9,813 nt of DNA from Flavobacteriia bacterium (GCA_003973375.1 QNYL01000236.1:1-9813), one strand, 5' to 3'; positions 1 through 7,379 are shown, counted from the first letter of the stretch. Numbers and translations are program-made. The notes: generated by a model not told the origin, from the sequence alone.

Positions 1-1989
1 ATCCCAATCAAATTCATGAATGAAGGAAGAAGCGAAGATTTCCAAAAGAACTTCGCCATTACACACTTCTTTAATCCTCCGAGATATTTAAAATTATTTG
101 AAGTTATTCCGGGTCCTAACTGTGACCCTGAAGTGACCGATTTCTTAATGATGTACGGTGAGAAATTCCTGGGAAAAACCTCTGTACTTGCAAAAGACAC
201 TCCTGCTTTTATTGGAAACAGGATTGGTATTTTTGGTATCATGAGCTTATTTCATGCTGTAAAAGACCTTGGACTTTCCGTTGTTGAAGTGGATAAACTA
301 ACCGGACCGGTGATCGGCAGACCAAAATCGGCAACCTTCCGTACCGTTGATGTGGTAGGACTTGACACTCTGGTTCATGTGGCTAACGGACTCTATGAAA
401 ATGTTCCTGATGATGAAGCACATGATCTTTTTAAACTTCCCGATTACATCAATACCATGATGAAGAACAAATGGCTGGGAAGCAAGACCAAACAAGGATT
501 CTATAAAAAAGTTGTAGATGAAAAGGGGAAAAAACAAATTCTTGCCTTAGATCTTGAGACTATGGAATACAAACCTTTCGGAAAGGTGAAATTTGCCACA
601 CTGGAAATGACAAAGACCATCGATAACGTAATCGATCGTTTTAAAGTTCTGGTTAAAGGTAAAGACAAGGCAGGTGAATTTTACAGAAAAACCTTTGCAG
701 CGATGTTTGCTTATGTTCAGAACAGAATACCTGAAATTTCTGATGAACTTTATAAGATAGATGATGCGATGAGGGCCGGTTTCGGATGGCAACACGGTCC
801 TTTCCAGATCTGGGATGCCGTTGGTGTTAAACACGGAATTGAGCTTATGGAAAAAGAAGGCTATAAAGTTGCCGGATGGGTAAATGAAATGCTCGAAAAG
901 GGAATTGAAAGTTTTTATACCGTAAAAGACGGAGCTGTTTATTATTATGATATTCCTAAAAAAGAATATCTTAAAATCCCCGGACAGGATTCATTTATCA
1001 TACTGGACAACATCAGAAAAACCTCTACCATCTGGAGCAATGATGAAGCTGCAATTCAGCACCTGGGTGATGGTGTACTGAACGTTGAATTCAGATCGAA
1101 GATGAACACGCTTGGAAGCGGAGTACTTCAGGCTATTAATAAAGGTATAGACCTCGCCGAGAACGAATACGAAGCTGTAATCCTGGGTAATCAGGCTGCA
1201 AATTTCTCTGTAGGTGCCAATCTTGCTATGGTATTTATGTTCGCAATCGAGCAGGAATACGATGAACTGAATATGGCTATTTCCATGTTCCAGAATACTG
1301 TAATGCGTATGCGTTATTCCTCTGTTCCAACACTGATCACCCCAAGAGGAATGACACTGGGCGGTGGATGCGAGCTGAGTTTACATGCCGATAAGGTGGT
1401 GGCTGCCGCCGAAACTTATACCGGCTTGGTAGAATTCGGAGTAGGATTGATTCCCGGAGGTGGCGGAACCAAAGAAATGACAAAACGAGTTTCCGACCTT
1501 TGGGTAAAAGATGATGTTAAACTTAACCGCTTACGCGATGCCTTTATCAACATAGCCATGGCCAAAGTAGCAACTTCTGCTTATGAAGCCTTTGATTATG
1601 GTTATTATCAAAAAGGTAAAGATCTGGTGGTAGTGAATGAAGCCAGACAAATCGCCACAGCGAAAAGATATGCACTGGAAATGCTGGAGGATGGTTATAC
1701 ACAACCTGCACCTCAAAAAGTAAGAGTATTGGGTCAGCAAGCCCTTGGCATGTTCCAAGTTGGAACCGACAGCCTTGTAGCAGGAAGATATGCCAGTGAA
1801 CACGATCAGAAGATCGCCAACAAACTGGGCTATATCATGGCCGGAGGAGATCTTTCTGAACCTACCGATGTAAGTGAACAATATCTGTTAGATCTTGAAC
1901 GCGAAGCATTCTTATCATTACTTGCGGAGCGTAAAACACTGGAACGTATTGAACATACTTTAAAAACAGGGAAACCTTTAAGAAATTAA
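1..1989 (+). CDS. fadN: FadN-type 3-hydroxyacyl-CoA dehydrogenase / enoyl-CoA hydratase fusion (5' partial)
   Basis: Bifunctional beta-oxidation enzyme that hydrates trans-2-enoyl-CoA and oxidises L-3-hydroxyacyl-CoA with NAD+. The frame is open from base 1, so the ATG at 16 is internal. About 140 residues with the NAD-binding Rossmann GxGxxG lie upstream of the window, judged from a usual family length near 800 against 662 visible. Counting from base 1, the dehydrogenase His-Glu pair is H22 (in HFFNP) and E34, 12 residues apart as in human SCHAD, with the conserved Asn at N73 (FIGNR). The hydratase domain follows at about 355-560: oxyanion-hole segment FSVGANL (402-408) and catalytic glutamates E458 (GGGCE) and E478, 20 apart as in rat crotonase. 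The dehydrogenase-then-hydratase order is that of B. subtilis FadN, opposite to E. coli FadB. It is followed by fadA and fadE, an arrangement that supports fatty-acid degradation. Confidence 0.95.
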   Translation: MPIKFMNEGRSEDFQKNFAITHFFNPPRYLKLFEVIPGPNCDPEVTDFLMMYGEKFLGKTSVLAKDTPAFIGNRIGIFGIMSLFHAVKDLGLSVVEVDKLTGPVIGRPKSATFRTVDVVGLDTLVHVANGLYENVPDDEAHDLFKLPDYINTMMKNKWLGSKTKQGFYKKVVDEKGKKQILALDLETMEYKPFGKVKFATLEMTKTIDNVIDRFKVLVKGKDKAGEFYRKTFAAMFAYVQNRIPEISDELYKIDDAMRAGFGWQHGPFQIWDAVGVKHGIELMEKEGYKVAGWVNEMLEKGIESFYTVKDGAVYYYDIPKKEYLKIPGQDSFIILDNIRKTSTIWSNDEAAIQHLGDGVLNVEFRSKMNTLGSGVLQAINKGIDLAENEYEAVILGNQAANFSVGANLAMVFMFAIEQEYDELNMAISMFQNTVMRMRYSSVPTLITPRGMTLGGGCELSLHADKVVAAAETYTGLVEFGVGLIPGGGGTKEMTKRVSDLWVKDDVKLNRLRDAFINIAMAKVATSAYEAFDYGYYQKGKDLVVVNEARQIATAKRYALEMLEDGYTQPAPQKVRVLGQQALGMFQVGTDSLVAGRYASEHDQKIANKLGYIMAGGDLSEPTDVSEQYLLDLEREAFLSLLAERKTLERIEHTLKTGKPLRN

Positions 1990-1998
1990 AAAGAATTG

Positions 1999-2021
1999 AG
2001 TAATTAGTATAGAGTATTAAG
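1999..2021 (+). repeat. Left imperfect inverted repeat flanking the four-helix-bundle gene
   Basis: The 23-nt tract AGTAATTAGTATAGAG...TTAAG matches the reverse complement of 2378-2400 at 18 of 23 positions by hand alignment. It ends 3 nt before the ATG of the enclosed gene. Both tracts are low-complexity and built from AGTAT/TTAA words, so part of the match could be chance. Confidence 0.5.
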
Positions 2022-2024
2022 ATT

Positions 2025-2375
2025 ATGCATAAAGTTGAAGAACTTAAAATATGGCAAAAATCTATTGAATTAACAAAATTAGTTTATCAGCTAATTAAAC
2101 AACTTCCTTCTGATGAAAAATACGGCCTATTAGGCCAGATAAAAAGAAGTGTTGTTTCAATACCTTCCAATATTGCAGAAGGTGCAGGAAGAAATTCGAA
2201 GAAAGAGTTTAAATATTTTTTAAATATTGCCAATGGTTCATCTTATGAGTTACAAACTCAGCTAATCATTCTATCTGAATTAGGTTTTATTGCAAAAGAA
2301 GAAATGAAATCAATTCATAAATTATTAAATGAGATCTTAAAAATGAATTTTGCTCTTCAAAGAAGCATTGATTAA
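2025..2375 (+). CDS. Four-helix-bundle protein, 23S rRNA intervening-sequence (IVP/TIGR02436) type
   Basis: A 116-residue protein with the hallmarks of the 23S-IVS four-helix-bundle family: an N-terminal helix starting ELKIWQKSIEL (about 6-16), the segment EKYGLLGQIKRSVVSIPSNI (31-50) leading into AEG-GR, then KKEFKYFLNIANGSSYELQT (59-78), and a C-terminal helix. Length and motif order are typical, so it looks intact. Relatives are encoded inside intervening sequences of 23S rRNA, and the accessory protein Avd of diversity-generating retroelements has a similar fold. The biochemical role of free-standing copies is not established. I see no reverse transcriptase or variable repeat nearby, so a DGR is unlikely. 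It sits co-directionally between fadN (35 nt upstream) and fadA (44 nt downstream) and has no obvious part in fatty-acid oxidation. Base composition is more AT-rich than its neighbours, which suggests separate acquisition. Confidence 0.9.
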   Translation: MHKVEELKIWQKSIELTKLVYQLIKQLPSDEKYGLLGQIKRSVVSIPSNIAEGAGRNSKKEFKYFLNIANGSSYELQTQLIILSELGFIAKEEMKSIHKLLNEILKMNFALQRSID

Positions 2376-2377
2376 TA

Positions 2378-2400
2378 CTTATTACTAAATACTTAATACT
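2378..2400 (+). repeat. Right imperfect inverted repeat flanking the four-helix-bundle gene
   Basis: The 23-nt tract CTTATTACTAAATACTTAATACT lies 2 nt after the stop of the four-helix-bundle gene. Its reverse complement matches 1999-2021 at 18 of 23 positions. It also repeats the word TACTTAATACT internally in degenerate form. In RNA the two tracts could pair and loop out the small gene. Confidence 0.5.
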
Positions 2401-2419
2401 AAAATCTAAAATAAAACAC

Positions 2420-3604
2420 ATGAAAACAGCATATATAGTACAAGGATACAGAACAGCAGTTGGTAAAGCTCCCCGGGGTGTATTCAGGTTTAAACGTCCT
2501 GATGAACTGGCTGCCGAAACCATTGAATACCTGTTGAAACAAGTACCTCAACTGGATAAAAGCAGAATTGACGATGTGATCGTTGGTAATGCCATGCCCG
2601 AAGCAGAACAAGGCCTGAATATTGGACGTTTAATCGCTTTGATGGGATTAAAAACAGATGATATTCCGGGGGTTACCGTAAACCGTTACTGCGCTTCCGG
2701 ACTCGAAACCATCAGTATTGCAACTGCCAAGATCCAGTCGGGAATGGCTGATTGTATCATAGCAGGAGGTGTGGAAAGTATGAGTTACATCCCAATGGGA
2801 GGATATCGTCCTACACCAAATTACAAATATACCAATCAGGGACATGAAGATTATTACTGGGGTATGGGATTGACTGCTGAGGCTGTTGCCGAACAGTTTA
2901 ATATTTCCCGTGAAGCTCAGGATGAATTTTCATACAATTCACATATGAAAGCTTTAAAGGCTATTGACAATGGAACTTTTAAAGATGATATTGTACCGAT
3001 TACTGTAGAACAGATCTATATTGATTCAAATGGCAAAAAGAAAACCAAAGAATATACAGTAGATACAGATGAAGGCCCAAGAAGAGGAACTTCCAAAGAA
3101 GCCCTTGCCAGACTAAGACCTGTTTTTGCCAATAAGGGTAGTGTCACAGCCGGTAACTCTTCTCAAATGAGTGATGGTGCTGCCTTTGTAATTGTTATGA
3201 GTGAAGAAATGGTAAAAGAACTGAATCTCGAGCCTATAGCAAGAATGGTTTCCTATGCAGCAGTTGGTGTTGAGCCAAGAATTATGGGAATCGGACCTGT
3301 TAAAGCTGTGCCAAAAGCACTAAAAAGAGCCGGATTAAAAAAGGACGATATCGAATTATTTGAACTGAATGAAGCCTTTGCTTCTCAGTCTCTGGCAGTT
3401 TTAAAAGAACTCGATCTCAATCCAGATATCGTAAATGTAAACGGAGGAGCAATTGCTCTGGGTCACCCGCTGGGTTGTACCGGTGGTAAGTTATCTGTTC
3501 AGCTCTTTAATGAGATGAAACGAAGAAAGAATAAATACGGAGTGGTAACCATGTGTGTAGGTACAGGACAAGGTGCTGCAGGTGTTTACGAAATATTACA
3601 ATAA
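2420..3604 (+). CDS. fadA: Acetyl-CoA C-acyltransferase (3-ketoacyl-CoA thiolase)
   Basis: Thiolase that cleaves 3-ketoacyl-CoA with CoA to acetyl-CoA and a shortened acyl-CoA, the last step of the beta-oxidation cycle. Length is 394 residues, normal for the family. The three catalytic elements are visible: nucleophile C91 in NRYCASG, H349 in GHPLGCTGG, and the C-terminal C379 in CVGTGQG; the NEAFASQ signature lies just before H349. The ATG at 2420 gives the expected N-terminus ([14 protein letters not shown]). The leader is A-rich without a clear Shine-Dalgarno site, as is common in Bacteroidota. It follows the four-helix-bundle insert and precedes fadE by 26 nt in the same direction. A purely biosynthetic acetoacetyl-CoA thiolase role is possible by sequence alone, but the fadN/fadE context argues for degradation. 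Confidence 0.95.
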   Translation: MKTAYIVQGYRTAVGKAPRGVFRFKRPDELAAETIEYLLKQVPQLDKSRIDDVIVGNAMPEAEQGLNIGRLIALMGLKTDDIPGVTVNRYCASGLETISIATAKIQSGMADCIIAGGVESMSYIPMGGYRPTPNYKYTNQGHEDYYWGMGLTAEAVAEQFNISREAQDEFSYNSHMKALKAIDNGTFKDDIVPITVEQIYIDSNGKKKTKEYTVDTDEGPRRGTSKEALARLRPVFANKGSVTAGNSSQMSDGAAFVIVMSEEMVKELNLEPIARMVSYAAVGVEPRIMGIGPVKAVPKALKRAGLKKDDIELFELNEAFASQSLAVLKELDLNPDIVNVNGGAIALGHPLGCTGGKLSVQLFNEMKRRKNKYGVVTMCVGTGQGAAGVYEILQ

Positions 3605-3630
3605 AAATAATTTAAACAAACATAGAAACA

Positions 3631-5424
3631 ATGGAAGCAATAAAAGGAGGTGAATTTTTAATCAAAGAGGTTAAGAGTGACGAGATCTTTATCACTGAGG
3701 AATTTACAGAAGAACAAAATATGATGAAAGAGGCCGTGATCGAATTTGTTGATCGTGAGATCTGGCCCAATAAAGATCGTTTTGAAAAGAAAGATTACGC
3801 GCTCACACAAAGTATCATGCGCCAGATCGGTGAAATGGGATTCCTTGGAATATCCATACCGGAAGAATACGGTGGAATGGGAATGGGATTTACGTCAACA
3901 ATGCTGGTAACTGATTATATATCAGCTGCTACCGGATCTATTGCCACAGCATTTGGTGCACATACCGGTATTGGTATCATGCCAATCTTTCTGTATGGAA
4001 CCGAAGAACAAAAACAAAAATACCTGCATGACCTGACTGCAGGAACCAAATTTGGAGCTTATTGTTTAACAGAACCCGAGGCCGGTAGTGATGCCAATTC
4101 TGGTAAAACCACAGCTACTTTATCAGAAGACGGTAAACATTATCTGATCAACGGACAGAAAATGTGGATTTCAAATGCAGGATTTGCTGAGATCTTTATT
4201 GTTTTTGCCAGAATTGAAGACGATAAGAATATCACTGCCTTTATTCTCGAATACGATAAAGAGAATCCAAACGGAGTTACCCTGGGAGAAGAAGAACACA
4301 AACTGGGAATCCGTTCCTCTTCTACAAGACAGGTTTTCTTTAATGACACCAAGATCCCTGTGGAAAACATGCTGTCAGAAAGAGGAAAAGGATTTAAAAT
4401 CGCTTTGAACTCATTAAATGTTGGTAGGATCAAGCTTGCCGTTGCTTGTCTGGATGCCAGCCGTAGAATTATCACAGAATCTGTAAAATATGCCAATGAA
4501 CGTATTCAGTTTAAAACGCCTATTGCTCAATTTGGTGCTATCCAGTCAAAACTTGCGGAAATGAGTACTCGTACTTATGCCAGTGATGCCGGTACTTACA
4601 GAGCAGGAAAAGATATTCAGAATTATATCGATCATCTCAAGGCCAAAGGAAAATCAAATCAGGAAGCTGAACTGGAAGCCTTTAGTGAATATGCTATTGA
4701 AGCCGCCATCCTGAAAGTATATGGTTCGGAAACTTCTCAGTTTGCCTCTGATGAGGGAATTCAGATCTTTGGCGGTATGGGATTCTCTGAAGATACTCCT
4801 ATGGAATCTGCCTGGAGGGATGCGAGAATTACACGTATCTACGAAGGTACCAATGAAATTAACCGTCTTTTAACTGTAGGTATGCTCTTGAAAAAAGCTT
4901 TTAAAGGTTCAATCGACCTGATCACACCTGCTACCGAAGTTGGAAAAAGTCTGATGGGAATTCCATCATTTGATACGCCTGATTATTCTGAATTGTTATC
5001 AGAAGAAAAAGAAATGATCGGCAAATTGAAGAAAGCCTTTTTAATGATCGCCGGTAAAGCGGTTCAGACTTTCGGTATGGAACTCGAAAAACACCAGCAA
5101 CTGATTTTAGCTGCTGCCGAGATTATGATCGAAATCTATATTGCTGAAAGTGCTATACTTAAAGCTGAAAAACTTGCCAAAATGAAGTCGGAAAAAGAAG
5201 TTGAAGGACAGATCAAAATGGCAAAATTAAGCTTGTACAATGCTGTTAATACAGTAAGTGCAAAAGGTAAAGAAGCCATTGCCTATTTTGGTGAAGGTGA
5301 TGAAATGAGAATGATGCTTTTAGGATTAAAACGTTTTACCAAATATGTTAACAATCCTAATCCGATACAATTAAGAAAAGACATCGCTAAAATAGTGATC
5401 GAAGCAAATAAATATTGTTTTTAG
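3631..5424 (+). CDS. fadE: Acyl-CoA dehydrogenase with C-terminal extension (FadE, VLCAD-like)
   Basis: FAD-dependent dehydrogenase that introduces the trans-2 double bond into acyl-CoA, the first step of the cycle whose later steps are done by the two upstream enzymes. Length is 597 residues, close to B. subtilis FadE (about 594) and longer than the roughly 380-residue short/medium-chain enzymes. The N-terminal helical domain spans about 25-140. The middle beta domain holds the FAD/substrate signature CLTEPEAGSDANSG (145-158) and MWISNAGFAEIF (178-189). The C-terminal helical domain has GGMGF (381-385) and the catalytic glutamate E405 in RIYEGTNEINR. About 180 residues follow the catalytic region, the kind of extension seen in VLCAD/ACAD9 proteins. 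It is the last gene of the operon, with a terminator 31 nt after the stop. The electron-transfer flavoprotein it would need is not in the window. Confidence 0.95.
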   Translation: MEAIKGGEFLIKEVKSDEIFITEEFTEEQNMMKEAVIEFVDREIWPNKDRFEKKDYALTQSIMRQIGEMGFLGISIPEEYGGMGMGFTSTMLVTDYISAATGSIATAFGAHTGIGIMPIFLYGTEEQKQKYLHDLTAGTKFGAYCLTEPEAGSDANSGKTTATLSEDGKHYLINGQKMWISNAGFAEIFIVFARIEDDKNITAFILEYDKENPNGVTLGEEEHKLGIRSSSTRQVFFNDTKIPVENMLSERGKGFKIALNSLNVGRIKLAVACLDASRRIITESVKYANERIQFKTPIAQFGAIQSKLAEMSTRTYASDAGTYRAGKDIQNYIDHLKAKGKSNQEAELEAFSEYAIEAAILKVYGSETSQFASDEGIQIFGGMGFSEDTPMESAWRDARITRIYEGTNEINRLLTVGMLLKKAFKGSIDLITPATEVGKSLMGIPSFDTPDYSELLSEEKEMIGKLKKAFLMIAGKAVQTFGMELEKHQQLILAAAEIMIEIYIAESAILKAEKLAKMKSEKEVEGQIKMAKLSLYNAVNTVSAKGKEAIAYFGEGDEMRMMLLGLKRFTKYVNNPNPIQLRKDIAKIVIEANKYCF

Positions 5425-5454
5425 TATCTGACATAATGCTAATTCTAAATGAAG

Positions 5455-5487
5455 AAATCCTGTTTTTTACAGGATTTTTTCTTTTTT
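5455..5487 (+). terminator. Intrinsic terminator of the fad operon
   Basis: A perfect 9-bp stem, AAATCCTGT (5455-5463) with ACAGGATTT (5469-5477), encloses a TTTTT loop. It is followed by a T-rich tract interrupted by one C (to 5487). Position 31 nt after the fadE stop and orientation fit termination of the fad transcript. Confidence 0.88.
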
Positions 5488-5504
5488 ACATAATTTTTTT
5501 AAGC

Positions 5505-5512
5505 TATATTTG
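5505..5512 (+). promoter_or_regulatory. Candidate -7 promoter element for the PD40 protein gene
   Basis: TATATTTG matches the Bacteroidota -7 consensus TAnnTTTG exactly and lies 28 nt before the ATG at 5541, just after the fad terminator. A clear -33 TTG is not present at the expected spacing; only a T-rich tract is. Placement is good, but the motif is short in AT-rich DNA. Confidence 0.45.
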
Positions 5513-5540
5513 TTTTATAATAGCTTAATAGTCACAATCC

Positions 5541-6425
5541 ATGCAATTAAAAATTGTTCCCTCATTTTTAATGCTTTTGGTGTATTTTTCTCTTTACGCC
5601 CAGGAAGCAACAGAAATCTACTTGTTTGATCTTATACAAACAGAGGATAGTTACGAATTAACCAATCCTAAAAATATCTCTGATAATCCCGGTTATGATA
5701 ACCAGCCTTCTTTTACTGAAGATGGTGGTTCTATTCTTTATACTTCCATAAGAGACGGGCAGGCAGATATTGTACTCTATGATATCGGACTTAATTTTAA
5801 AACATGGATCACAGATACTCCGGAAGATGAATACTCACCAAAACCCTATCCGAAAAAAAAGAAGAATTACACCTGCGTGAGGAAAGAAAAGAACGGCACA
5901 CAATTGCTCTATAAATATGCGTTTAAAAACAATAAACCCGAAGTTTTATTACCCAATATTCAGGTGGCCTACTACACCTGGTTTGACGACAAGATCCTGA
6001 TTACTTATATCATCGATGAAGATACCGAAATTCTCCAGGTAGATAATTTTAAATACAAGCTAAAATATATGCTGCAGTTCAAAATAGGACGTTCGTTTCA
6101 AAGAGTTCCGGGTACTGATTTGATAAGTTATATCAGCAAGTCACATGAAACACCCGAGATATATGTTATCAACCCGAATAATAGTGAAAAAAAATATATT
6201 ATTGATGCCTTTGAAGGCTCTGAAGATATGGTTTGGACCAATGAAGGAACGATCTTAATGGGGCTCGGAAACAAGATGTTTAAATACAATCCCAAAACCG
6301 ATAAGAACTGGGATGAGATCAAGATCATCAGTGATCTTCCTGTTGAGGATATTTCCAGGCTGGCTGTAAGTCCGGATGGTAAAAAGATCGCTGTTGTTGT
6401 AGCTGAAGTAAAAAAAGAAGAATAA
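5541..6425 (+). CDS. Secreted TolB-like / PD40 beta-propeller protein
   Basis: A 294-residue protein of no known specific function. Residues 1-20 look like a Sec signal peptide: one early Lys, a hydrophobic core (PSFLMLLVYFSLYA), and likely cleavage near A20-Q21, which places the protein in the periplasm or envelope. The mature part has PD40/WD40-like TolB blades: QPSFTEDGGSILYTSIRDG (about 54-72) followed by a dIvlYDI strand, repeated weaker blade signals in the middle, and a final ISRLAVSPDGKKIAVVVAE (about 271-289). The length suggests one propeller of about four to six blades. No lipobox and no OmpA/Pal domain is seen, and tol genes are absent nearby, so it is not TolB itself. Its own promoter candidate and the preceding terminator make it a separate transcription unit. 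The reading frame ends in a Lys/Glu-rich tail, 5 nt from the stop of the convergent DUF2752 gene. Confidence 0.8.
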   Translation: MQLKIVPSFLMLLVYFSLYAQEATEIYLFDLIQTEDSYELTNPKNISDNPGYDNQPSFTEDGGSILYTSIRDGQADIVLYDIGLNFKTWITDTPEDEYSPKPYPKKKKNYTCVRKEKNGTQLLYKYAFKNNKPEVLLPNIQVAYYTWFDDKILITYIIDEDTEILQVDNFKYKLKYMLQFKIGRSFQRVPGTDLISYISKSHETPEIYVINPNNSEKKYIIDAFEGSEDMVWTNEGTILMGLGNKMFKYNPKTDKNWDEIKIISDLPVEDISRLAVSPDGKKIAVVVAEVKKEE

Positions 6426-6430
6426 ACCTG

Positions 6431-6721
6431 TTATAACACTTTAATAAGATAGCTTATTATAATAACGGCCAGGTTAAAGATCATCATCCATTGAAGAATT
6501 TTATTCCCTTTCGGGAACTGAAATTTCAGATTAACCAGAAAAAATACGAGCATAATCAACAAGGTATAAATGGCCGGATACAAATGAAAAGCCTCTGTAA
6601 AATCACCTTTTAACAGGGCTATAACCGAACTTTGAAACCCGCAACCCGGGCATTCTATACCGGTAGCTTCTTTCCAACGGCAAGAAAGTAAATGTTCTTC
6701 TAAGAAGGAGACCAGGCTCAT
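6431..6721 (-). CDS. DUF2752 family small membrane protein
   Basis: A 96-residue integral membrane protein of unknown function. The family signature is ECPGCGFQSS (23-32), followed by LLKGDFTEAFHLYP (36-49), corresponding to the usual CPxCGxT..lhGdf..A...nP pattern of DUF2752. Two hydrophobic segments follow at about 50-66 and 77-95. The paired cysteines before the first membrane segment look like a possible metal or redox site, but this is inference. The ATG at 6721 gives the full signature, and no better in-frame start is apparent. The gene is convergent with the PD40 gene, with 5 nt between the stops, and a promoter candidate lies just upstream. Confidence 0.85.
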   Translation of the reverse strand: MSLVSFLEEHLLSCRWKEATGIECPGCGFQSSVIALLKGDFTEAFHLYPAIYTLLIMLVFFLVNLKFQFPKGNKILQWMMIFNLAVIIISYLIKVL

Positions 6722-6735
6722 AATTTATTTTTGAT

Positions 6736-6767
6736 TAAAGATATATAAATCAATGTCATTTAGTCAA
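6736..6767 (-). promoter_or_regulatory. Candidate Bacteroidota-type promoter for the DUF2752 gene
   Basis: On the minus strand TTGAC (6767-6763) is followed after about 21 nt by TATCTTTA (6743-6736), one mismatch from TAnnTTTG. Spacing fits the -33/-7 architecture of flavobacterial sigma-A promoters, and the start codon lies about 14 nt downstream of the -7 element. Confidence 0.4.
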
Positions 6768-6878
6768 GAATATCACTTAAAGATGTGATTGTTAAACAAA
6801 ATTGAATATATACCTGTAATATATTTTAATATTTGCTATTTCAAATTTATACGGCTTTTTTATTTAAAGCGCTGGGCT

Positions 6879-7022
6879 TCAGATATCAAACAACTTAAGT
6901 TGTTTGATATCTTTTTCTCTGCCTTGATTCTTTATAAAATCCTCTAAAACTACTTTATCTCCTCTTCCACTTACTGACCCAATATAGTATACCTCCGACC
7001 AAAATTCACCCCATTCTTTGCC
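6879..7022 (-). pseudogene. Truncated C-terminal fragment of an IS200/IS605-type TnpA transposase
   Basis: A 47-codon open frame ending in TGA (6881-6879) resembles the C-terminus of Y1 (HUH) transposases: EFWSEVYYIGSVSGRGD (residues 6-22 of the fragment), then VLEDFIKNQGREKDIKQLKL (25-44). In intact TnpA the last helix carries the catalytic tyrosine four residues before a conserved glutamine (YIxNQ pattern). Here that position is F29 (codon at 6938-6936), one base away from Tyr. Immediately upstream is an in-frame TAA, and the preceding minus-strand sequence (7023-7160) shows no transposase similarity, so about two thirds of the gene is gone. The HUH motif is missing. The stop codon overlaps a perfect palindrome. 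Family assignment is by eye from a short fragment. Confidence 0.7.
6881..6912. repeat. Perfect 32-bp palindrome at the end of the transposase remnant
   Basis: AGATATCAAACAACTT (6881-6896) is followed directly by its exact reverse complement (6897-6912), and TTTTTCTC follows on the plus strand. It forms the last codons of the transposase fragment (from Lys-37 to the stop). It could be a subterminal hairpin of the kind recognised by IS200/IS605 transposases. On the plus strand it could also act as an intrinsic terminator that blocks transcription running into the element. No plus-strand gene reads towards it at present. Confidence 0.85.
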
Positions 7023-7379
7023 TTAGGATATTAACAATTTTTAATTTATTAACAAAGAAAAAAGTAACAAAAAAGAAAATTCCAACATCATAATTATTTT
7101 CTTTTAATAATATTTTTTTTTAATACAAATCTAAAGGAAACTCTGTGAAATAATTCTTTAAAAACAGAACAACAAACAGTTTTATCATCAACAATCCGTG
7201 AAATTATTTATTGTGCCAATTGGCCAATGTTCCAATTGCTTTGATATTTACCCAACAAGCATTTTATAAAAGTTAATTCCTAAACTGTCAAAATTTAAAG
7301 CAAAATGATTATTTTTGGCCACTGAATTTCTTTTTTTAAAGATTTCCTTATTTAAAGGTATTTTTACAGCCTTAAAATT
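7023..7379. other. Gene-free AT-rich intergenic region with dispersed repeat motifs
   Basis: No credible coding frame is seen on either strand between the transposase remnant and the tRNA. It contains long A/T runs (7040-7130) and the tract 7139-7150, whose reverse complement recurs at 9522-9533. It also contains 7168-7183, whose reverse complement recurs at 9704-9719. A third motif at 7213-7238 is made of repeated CCAATT/CCAAT words around the palindrome GCCAATTGGC (7216-7225). These resemble short repetitive intergenic sequences common in Bacteroidota genomes. The rest shows nothing recognisable. Confidence 0.6.

Larger units (their letters stand above)
1990..2419 (+). mobile_element. IVS-like insert between fadN and fadA (four-helix-bundle gene plus flanking inverted repeats)
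   Basis: This 430-nt stretch separates two genes of one operon. It is clearly more AT-rich than the fad genes around it and contains one small gene flanked by AT-rich tracts that are imperfect inverted repeats of each other (1999-2021 and 2378-2400). The encoded protein belongs to the family found in intervening sequences of bacterial 23S rRNA, which also have complementary ends. I infer that this is an IVS-like insertion into the fad transcript. No transposase or target-site duplication is visible, so mobility is not shown. The exact element borders are unknown; the coordinates given span the whole fadN-fadA gap. Confidence 0.45.

Noticed and set aside
2124..2136. Short inverted repeat GGCCTATTAGGCC
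   Set aside because: It is only 6 bp each side and lies within codons for conserved family residues. It is probably incidental.
2025..2375. Diversity-generating retroelement accessory gene (Avd)
   Set aside because: The protein fold family is related, but no reverse transcriptase, template repeat or variable repeat is present nearby, and the sequence fits the IVS subgroup.
4140..4496. Minus-strand 118-codon and plus-strand 77-codon ORFs inside fadE
   Set aside because: They overlap the catalytic domain of a clear acyl-CoA dehydrogenase in other frames and have no independent support.
6442..6459. TAATAAG/CTTATTA hairpin as a terminator of the PD40 gene
   Set aside because: It is a 7-bp AT-only stem without a T-tract, inside the DUF2752 coding sequence and too weak to call.
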